Shown here: positions 59,742 to 64,000 of the stretch, piece by piece
How positions within the stretch are numbered: the stretch's first letter is position 1
Layout: each line of letters opens with the position of its first letter
NCBI GenBank assembly: GCA_001874335.1
Contig: MPDE01000001.1
Location: forward strand, 248,001 to 312,000
Length of the DNA stretch: 64,000 nt
Direction of reading: 5' to 3'
Source of the DNA: Bacteroidetes bacterium MedPE-SWsnd-G2
GTDB lineage: Bacteria; Bacteroidota; Bacteroidia; Flavobacteriales; Flavobacteriaceae
The notes under the pieces: model-generated
Seen by the model: only the letters and a program-made list of their open reading frames with translations
Told to the model about the DNA's origin: nothing
The model's database searches: none
Position numbers and translations under genes: made by a program

Positions 59742-61814
59742 CTACCAAATTCTAACACGATCTTCAGGAGCTAAATACATTTTATCACCTTCCTTAATAT
59801 CAAAGGCTTCATAAAACGCATCAATATTTTTAAGTGGTTGTGTTGCTCTGTAAATACCTGGAGAATGTGGATCTGTTTTTATTTGAGTTCTTAAGGCATC
59901 TTCTCGAGTTAGCGTACGCCACACTGTAGCCCACGACATAAAGAAACGCTGTTCAGCAGTAAAGCCATCAACATCCTCTGGTCTACCGTTTTCTTCATAG
60001 AATAACTGTAAGCCATCATAAGCACCAAGAACGCCTCCTAGATCTCCAATATTTTCACCCAAAGTAAAATGCCCATTAATATAAACGCTGTCTAATACTT
60101 CAATACTGCTATATTGCTCAGCTAAAGCATCGCCACGTTTTTTAAACTCTTTAGAGTCTTCTTCAGTCCACCAATTTTTCAAGTTTCCATCACCATCAAA
60201 TCGCGCTCCAGAATCATCAAAAGCATGAGAAATTTCATGTCCAATTACCGCACCAATTCCACCATAATTTACAGCCTCATCTGCCGTATAATTATAAAAT
60301 GGAGGTTGTAAAATTGCCGCAGGGAAAACAATTTCATTATTCAACGGATTGAAATAAGCATTTACCACCTGTGGCGCCATTCCCCATCTCGATTTATCTA
60401 CAGGCTCATTAATATCTTCCAGGTTTCTTTTAGTCGCCCATTCTGAAACGGCCAACATATTGTCAGCATAGCTGTTTCCTTCCTTTACCATCAAAGCCGA
60501 ATAGTCTTCCCATTCATCTGGGTAAGCAATTTTTACAGTAAACTTGTCCAACTTTTCAATAGCCTTAAGTTTCGTTTCTTCACCCATCCAATCTAGGCCT
60601 TTAATTCTATTCTGAAATGCTTTGATGACGTTTGCAATCATCAATTCAGCCTTAGCCTTAGCCTCAGGCGGGAATTTTGCTTCAACATACAATTGTCCTA
60701 TCGCCTCTCCTACTGTACCATTAACTGTACCTAACGCACGCTCTTCAGCTGAACGTTGTGCCTGTGCTCCATTTAAAGTTTTTGAATAAAAATCCCAATT
60801 GGCCTTTTCCATTTCAGTGGTTAACAATCCAGCTGCTTGATTTAAAGTTGCCCAACGCACCATCGTTTTGATGTCGTTTATATCTGAAGATTCTAAAATA
60901 GAATTTAAAGCAGCCATATATTTAGGCTGAGTCACCATTACAGTATCTACCGTTTTAGTAACTCCCAAGTCCGCTAAAAACTTATTCCAATCCATTGCAG
61001 GAGCAAGTTCACCCAGCTCAGCCATACTCATCGGATTATTAAAGTTTCTTGCATCTCTACTTTGCACCTTATCTAAACGAGGCTCAGCCAAGGCTGTTTC
61101 CATTGCTAAAATAGTTTCGGCATCTTGTCTCGCCTGAGCTTCATCAATATTGATAAACTTAAACATGCGAACCATATGGTCTACATATTGACCTCTAATT
61201 TCACTCGACTTATCATCTTGGTCTAAGTAATAATCTCTATCTGGCAAACCTAAACCACCAGCAGTGATATAAGCTGCATTCACCTTACTGTCATTTAAAT
61301 CTGGAAAAGCTGAAAGCCCAACAAAAGGTGACGAAATCGCTAGTTCTGATGCCAATAAAGTTTGCAAATCTGCCACATTTTGTACCGCATTAATTTTTTC
61401 CATGTACGGCATCAATGGCATAACTCCGGCGGCATCTCTTGCTACCGTATCCAATTGCGATTCAAAAATTAAAAGCGCCTTTTTCTGATCTGTTCCTTCT
61501 TCATAAGTTCCTAACTCCTTAGACGTTTTGATAATTTCTAACACATCGTTACGTGTCGATTTACGCAAAACTCCAAATCCACCCCAGCGTGTTTCCTCAT
61601 CAGGAATAGTAGTAGATTTTACCCAATTTCCGTTTACATAGTTATAGAAATCATCCTTTGGATTTACTTCTGTATCCATGTTTTCAAGAATAATTCCTGG
61701 AATTTTCTCTGCCTGTGCTACCTCGTTAGTTGTGCTAGCTTCTTCCTTACATCCTATAAATGCAAAAGCAGCCAAACCCGATACAACGACAAGCTGTCTA
61801 AGATTGGTTTTCAT
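59742..61814 (-). CDS. pepO: M13-family zinc metallopeptidase (PepO-like) lipoprotein
   Basis: This 690-aa protein has a lipoprotein signal ending at AAFAFIGC. A long N-terminal helical region (IPGIILENMDTEVNPKDDFY) is the usual neprilysin start. The active-site helix is VIGHEISHAFDDSGARFDGD with HExxH, and the second zinc ligand lies in ENIGDLGG. The C-terminal block has PLKNIDAFYEAFDIKEGDKM and ends in RVRIW. This is the full-length neprilysin-like family that cuts oligopeptides. It would be anchored to a membrane facing the periplasm. Length and motifs are complete. Confidence 0.9.
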   Translation of the reverse strand: MKTNLRQLVVVSGLAAFAFIGCKEEASTTNEVAQAEKIPGIILENMDTEVNPKDDFYNYVNGNWVKSTTIPDEETRWGGFGVLRKSTRNDVLEIIKTSKELGTYEEGTDQKKALLIFESQLDTVARDAAGVMPLMPYMEKINAVQNVADLQTLLASELAISSPFVGLSAFPDLNDSKVNAAYITAGGLGLPDRDYYLDQDDKSSEIRGQYVDHMVRMFKFINIDEAQARQDAETILAMETALAEPRLDKVQSRDARNFNNPMSMAELGELAPAMDWNKFLADLGVTKTVDTVMVTQPKYMAALNSILESSDINDIKTMVRWATLNQAAGLLTTEMEKANWDFYSKTLNGAQAQRSAEERALGTVNGTVGEAIGQLYVEAKFPPEAKAKAELMIANVIKAFQNRIKGLDWMGEETKLKAIEKLDKFTVKIAYPDEWEDYSALMVKEGNSYADNMLAVSEWATKRNLEDINEPVDKSRWGMAPQVVNAYFNPLNNEIVFPAAILQPPFYNYTADEAVNYGGIGAVIGHEISHAFDDSGARFDGDGNLKNWWTEEDSKEFKKRGDALAEQYSSIEVLDSVYINGHFTLGENIGDLGGVLGAYDGLQLFYEENGRPEDVDGFTAEQRFFMSWATVWRTLTREDALRTQIKTDPHSPGIYRATQPLKNIDAFYEAFDIKEGDKMYLAPEDRVRIW

Positions 61815-61925
61815 AATGTGAATAGTTTTGTTTTTCTAAAAATACTTAATTATTAGAAGCTTAAGAAAAAAAAATGTTACACATAACACCGAAATTAACA
61901 CAAATGAGTGTTGAAAAAGGAAGAA

Positions 61926-62465
61926 TTATTCTGGTTTAAAAATGTTATTTTGATCAAATTCTAACTTCTTGTCAATTTGAAGATTGAGGTTAGAATTACT
62001 TTCTAAAAGGTCACGAATACTCTCTAAAAGCACCTTTTTATCTAAATTCTCAAGAACCAAATTACCGTTTAATTCAAGCACCCTTGTTGACAACACAGTA
62101 AGTCTGACATGAATGATTTGAGTATCCAGACTTTTAGGTAAATCTTTTCTTAATTCAACCAAAAACTCTATCAATACTGCTTCGTCTCCTTGAAAAAATG
62201 ACAAGTCGCCAGATTTTAAAAACGTTAATTGATTTCTAAATTCAATAAAATTTTGCCAATCACTAATGGCTTGTTTTGCTGCCGTTCCTAAATCTATATC
62301 TACATACTTTAAGGCTGCAATATCTTTAGCTGTAATTTTACTAGAGTTCACATCCTGTTTGGTCACAGAGGTTTGTTGCTGATCCTTAGAGTCAGACTCG
62401 CAAGACAGCATAAAAAAAAGAAACAAACAACTAACAACTAATTTTAATCTCATATCATTTAGCAA
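61926..62465 (-). CDS. Helical lipoprotein of unknown function
   Basis: This 179-aa protein has a lipoprotein signal ending at FFMLSC. The mature part is helical and rich in Lys, Asp and Ser, with a coiled-coil-like end (LLESIRDLLESNSNLNLQID). No family is recognised. It lies 112 bp upstream of the M13 gene in the same direction, so the two could be expressed together. Confidence 0.7.
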   Translation of the reverse strand: MLNDMRLKLVVSCLFLFFMLSCESDSKDQQQTSVTKQDVNSSKITAKDIAALKYVDIDLGTAAKQAISDWQNFIEFRNQLTFLKSGDLSFFQGDEAVLIEFLVELRKDLPKSLDTQIIHVRLTVLSTRVLELNGNLVLENLDKKVLLESIRDLLESNSNLNLQIDKKLEFDQNNIFKPE

Positions 62466-62621
62466 TAATGTCGTAAAGATAAATAAACTTGCTAAGGCAA
62501 CTTATATTATGCTCCAACATTTAAAAATTTGAAACTCAGCAATTCAACAGTTTTTTACTAAATTCTCGAAATTTATATCGTTTTTATGCATTATTTATCT
62601 TTAACAACGTTTTTTTCTTAT

Positions 62622-62629
62622 TATTTTTG
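62622..62629 (+). promoter_or_regulatory. -7 box of the threonine dehydrogenase gene
   Basis: TATTTTTG matches TAnnTTTG 30 bp before the ATG at 62660. The upstream DNA is AT-rich and no exact -33 TTTG is seen. Confidence 0.5.
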
Positions 62630-62659
62630 CGAAGTATTTAACGAAACAAATTTTTTAGT

Positions 62660-63619
62660 ATGTCATCAAAAGTCCTCATAATAGGTGCATGTGGTCAAAT
62701 TGGATCGGAATTAACCGCAAAGCTTAGAGAAATTCATGGCGCTGACCAAGTCGTTGCCAGTGATATTAGTTATAACAACTTAGCAGTAGTGAATTCTGGA
62801 TTATTTGAAATCCTAGACGCTAGAGATTATTCGGCATTAAAAGTTTGTATTGAAAAGTACCAAATAGACACTATTTATCTCATGGCTGCAATGTTAAGTG
62901 CAACTGGAGAAAAGTACCCTATGAAGGCTTGGGATTTAAACATGGACACCCTGTTTCATGTTCTTAATCTTGCAAAGGACGGATTTATTAAAAAAGTGTT
63001 TTGGCCATCGAGTATTGCCGTTTTCGGAACAACAACCCCCAAAGAAAACACGCCGCAATATACCGTTATGGAACCTTCTACAGTTTACGGAATCACCAAA
63101 CAAGTAGGTGAGCGTTGGTGTGAGTATTACCATAACAGATATGGCGTTGATGTGAGAAGTATTAGATACCCTGGCATTATAAGCTGGAAAACCTTACCTG
63201 GTGGAGGCACCACAGATTACGCTGTAGAAATTTACCATAAAGCCCTTTCTGATAATACTTATGAATCCTTTTTATCTGAAGACACAGCGCTACCAATGAT
63301 GTTTATGGATGATGCTGTTGCCGCTACCGTAAATATTATGCAAGCTCCTGCCGAAAATATCAAAATAAGATCTTCATACAACCTATCTGCAATAAGCTTT
63401 ACACCTGAACAAATTGCAGAAAGCATCAAAAAACAACTTCCTGGTTTTAGCATGACTTACAAACCCGATTTTAGACAAGCCATTGCTGATAGCTGGCCAA
63501 AATCTATAGATGACAGTCGAGCACGAGAAGATTGGGGTTGGAAGCATAATTTCGATTTAGAAAAAATGACTGAAGAAATGCTAACCAATCTTTCAAAGTC
63601 AGAAGAAACTGTAGCTTAG
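62660..63619 (+). CDS. tdh: Short-chain L-threonine 3-dehydrogenase
   Basis: This 319-aa protein has the extended SDR signature GACGQIGSELTAKL at about 8-21, the active-site strand VFWPSSIAVFG with Ser and the later Y-G-I-T-K catalytic Tyr/Lys (STVYGITKQVGERW). The stretch DVRSIRYPGIISWKTLPGGG is typical of the Bacteroidota short-chain threonine dehydrogenases. The enzyme oxidises L-threonine to 2-amino-3-ketobutyrate with NAD, feeding glycine formation. This family is distinct from the zinc MDR type. Confidence 0.85.
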   Translation: MSSKVLIIGACGQIGSELTAKLREIHGADQVVASDISYNNLAVVNSGLFEILDARDYSALKVCIEKYQIDTIYLMAAMLSATGEKYPMKAWDLNMDTLFHVLNLAKDGFIKKVFWPSSIAVFGTTTPKENTPQYTVMEPSTVYGITKQVGERWCEYYHNRYGVDVRSIRYPGIISWKTLPGGGTTDYAVEIYHKALSDNTYESFLSEDTALPMMFMDDAVAATVNIMQAPAENIKIRSSYNLSAISFTPEQIAESIKKQLPGFSMTYKPDFRQAIADSWPKSIDDSRAREDWGWKHNFDLEKMTEEMLTNLSKSEETVA

Positions 63620-63680
63620 ATAAAATCCTGTATATTAGTGTTGTAAATCACTCTTTCAAGAGTTTTGATTTGAAACATCT

Positions 63681-64000
63681 ATGCCATATACGGGAGGATT
63701 ATTGAATGAGTTAAACGGTAAAATGGGAATTTCTGCACCGCACAGAAGTGTACCCGTTATGAAGCTTATTAAATACCATAAGCCTAAAAGCAAATCGGAA
63801 TTAGAACATCTTATTAAATGGCACTCAAAACACGATTGCCATTGTAAAGTCTCCAGTAAAGGAAGCATTGTAGATTTTGGATTAAACCTTTATCATTCTC
63901 AATTGCCTTATTGGGGCGAAATAAAATTTAGTATCACAGAATGCATTCAATGGGAATATGATCTGTTTGTAACCCAATCTTTAAAAGGGGGGATTCTTGA
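63681..64000 (+). CDS. N-terminal part of an unrecognised protein (runs off the window)
   Basis: ATG 63681 opens a frame that stays open to the end of the window (106 codons). The product starts MPYTGGLLNELNGKMGISAP and has a C-x-C pair in HDCHCKVSSKG. No signal peptide is seen. Without the rest no family can be named. Confidence 0.5.
   Translation, partial: MPYTGGLLNELNGKMGISAPHRSVPVMKLIKYHKPKSKSELEHLIKWHSKHDCHCKVSSKGSIVDFGLNLYHSQLPYWGEIKFSITECIQWEYDLFVTQSLKGGIL

Noticed and set aside
62936-63868. Minus-strand ORFs over the threonine dehydrogenase gene and window end
   Set aside because: They are antisense to a clear enzyme gene or to an open plus-strand frame and show no motifs.
1-64000. 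Insertion sequences, tRNA or rRNA genes
   Set aside because: No transposase motifs, terminal repeats with target duplications, or RNA-gene signatures were found by eye.

Overview
The window looks like a chromosome segment from a marine-type member of the Flavobacteriaceae (Bacteroidota). It is AT-rich and has no Shine-Dalgarno pattern ahead of its genes. Several genes carry the Bacteroidota -7 promoter signature TAnnTTTG. There is a complete SprC/SprD/SprB/SprF gliding-adhesin locus with type IX secretion (T9SS) type-B sorting domains. Family content (DUF6090, M13 and M28 peptidases, short-chain threonine dehydrogenase, DUF4212 plus VC_2705-type symporter) fits the same group. No rRNA, tRNA, CRISPR array or insertion sequence was seen.

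Layout. 1-10 kb: housekeeping and envelope genes (murein endopeptidase tail, DUF7010-like, DUF1905, AsmA/DUF748, esterase, Pif1-like helicase, cupin, XRE regulator, secreted proteins). 8.7-23.8 kb: a gliding/T9SS adhesin cluster with a beta-helix protein, SprC-like, SprD-like with about 18 copies of a 48-bp repeat, a 2740-aa SprB-like adhesin, and SprF. 23.9-25.5 kb: a zinc-ribbon protein divergent from a tyrosine recombinase. 25.6-40.4 kb: sixteen consecutive gene cassettes. 40.5-42.8 kb: a DUF4212/sodium:solute symporter pair and a broken AraC gene embedded in the array. 42.8-45 kb: decayed cassettes. 45.3-50.9 kb: metallophosphatase, glycosyltransferase, a duplicated DUF6090 locus and a VOC protein among fossil recombination sites. 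51-64 kb: ordinary chromosome (FAD monooxygenase, DUF1287, DUF4269, NUMOD4/zinc-ribbon pair, CBS protein, M28 and M13 peptidases, TPR protein, threonine dehydrogenase).

The main discovery is an integron-like cassette array. Each cassette begins at a C-GTT core. It ends with a 65-140 bp imperfect palindrome whose first about 10 bases are the reverse complement of the first about 10 bases of that same cassette, not of the next one. That is the signature of attC-type cassettes that excise as circles. The recombinase gene at the proximal end has all catalytic residues and ends in an IntI-like SPLD motif, but it lacks the extra segment that defines integron integrases (IntI). It reads towards the array, and a small palindrome that could be attI lies just before the first cassette. 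Sites are near-perfect close to the recombinase and decay with distance, as expected if new cassettes enter at the proximal end. Cargo is mostly lipoproteins and small membrane proteins, plus an L,D-transpeptidase (present twice through a tandem duplication of two cassettes), a phospholipase-D-like nuclease, an RDD protein, two DUF4375 proteins, and one cassette with no ORF but strong inverted repeats.

All family assignments come from reading motifs by eye. Pairing, identity and repeat counts were done by eye and should be recomputed.
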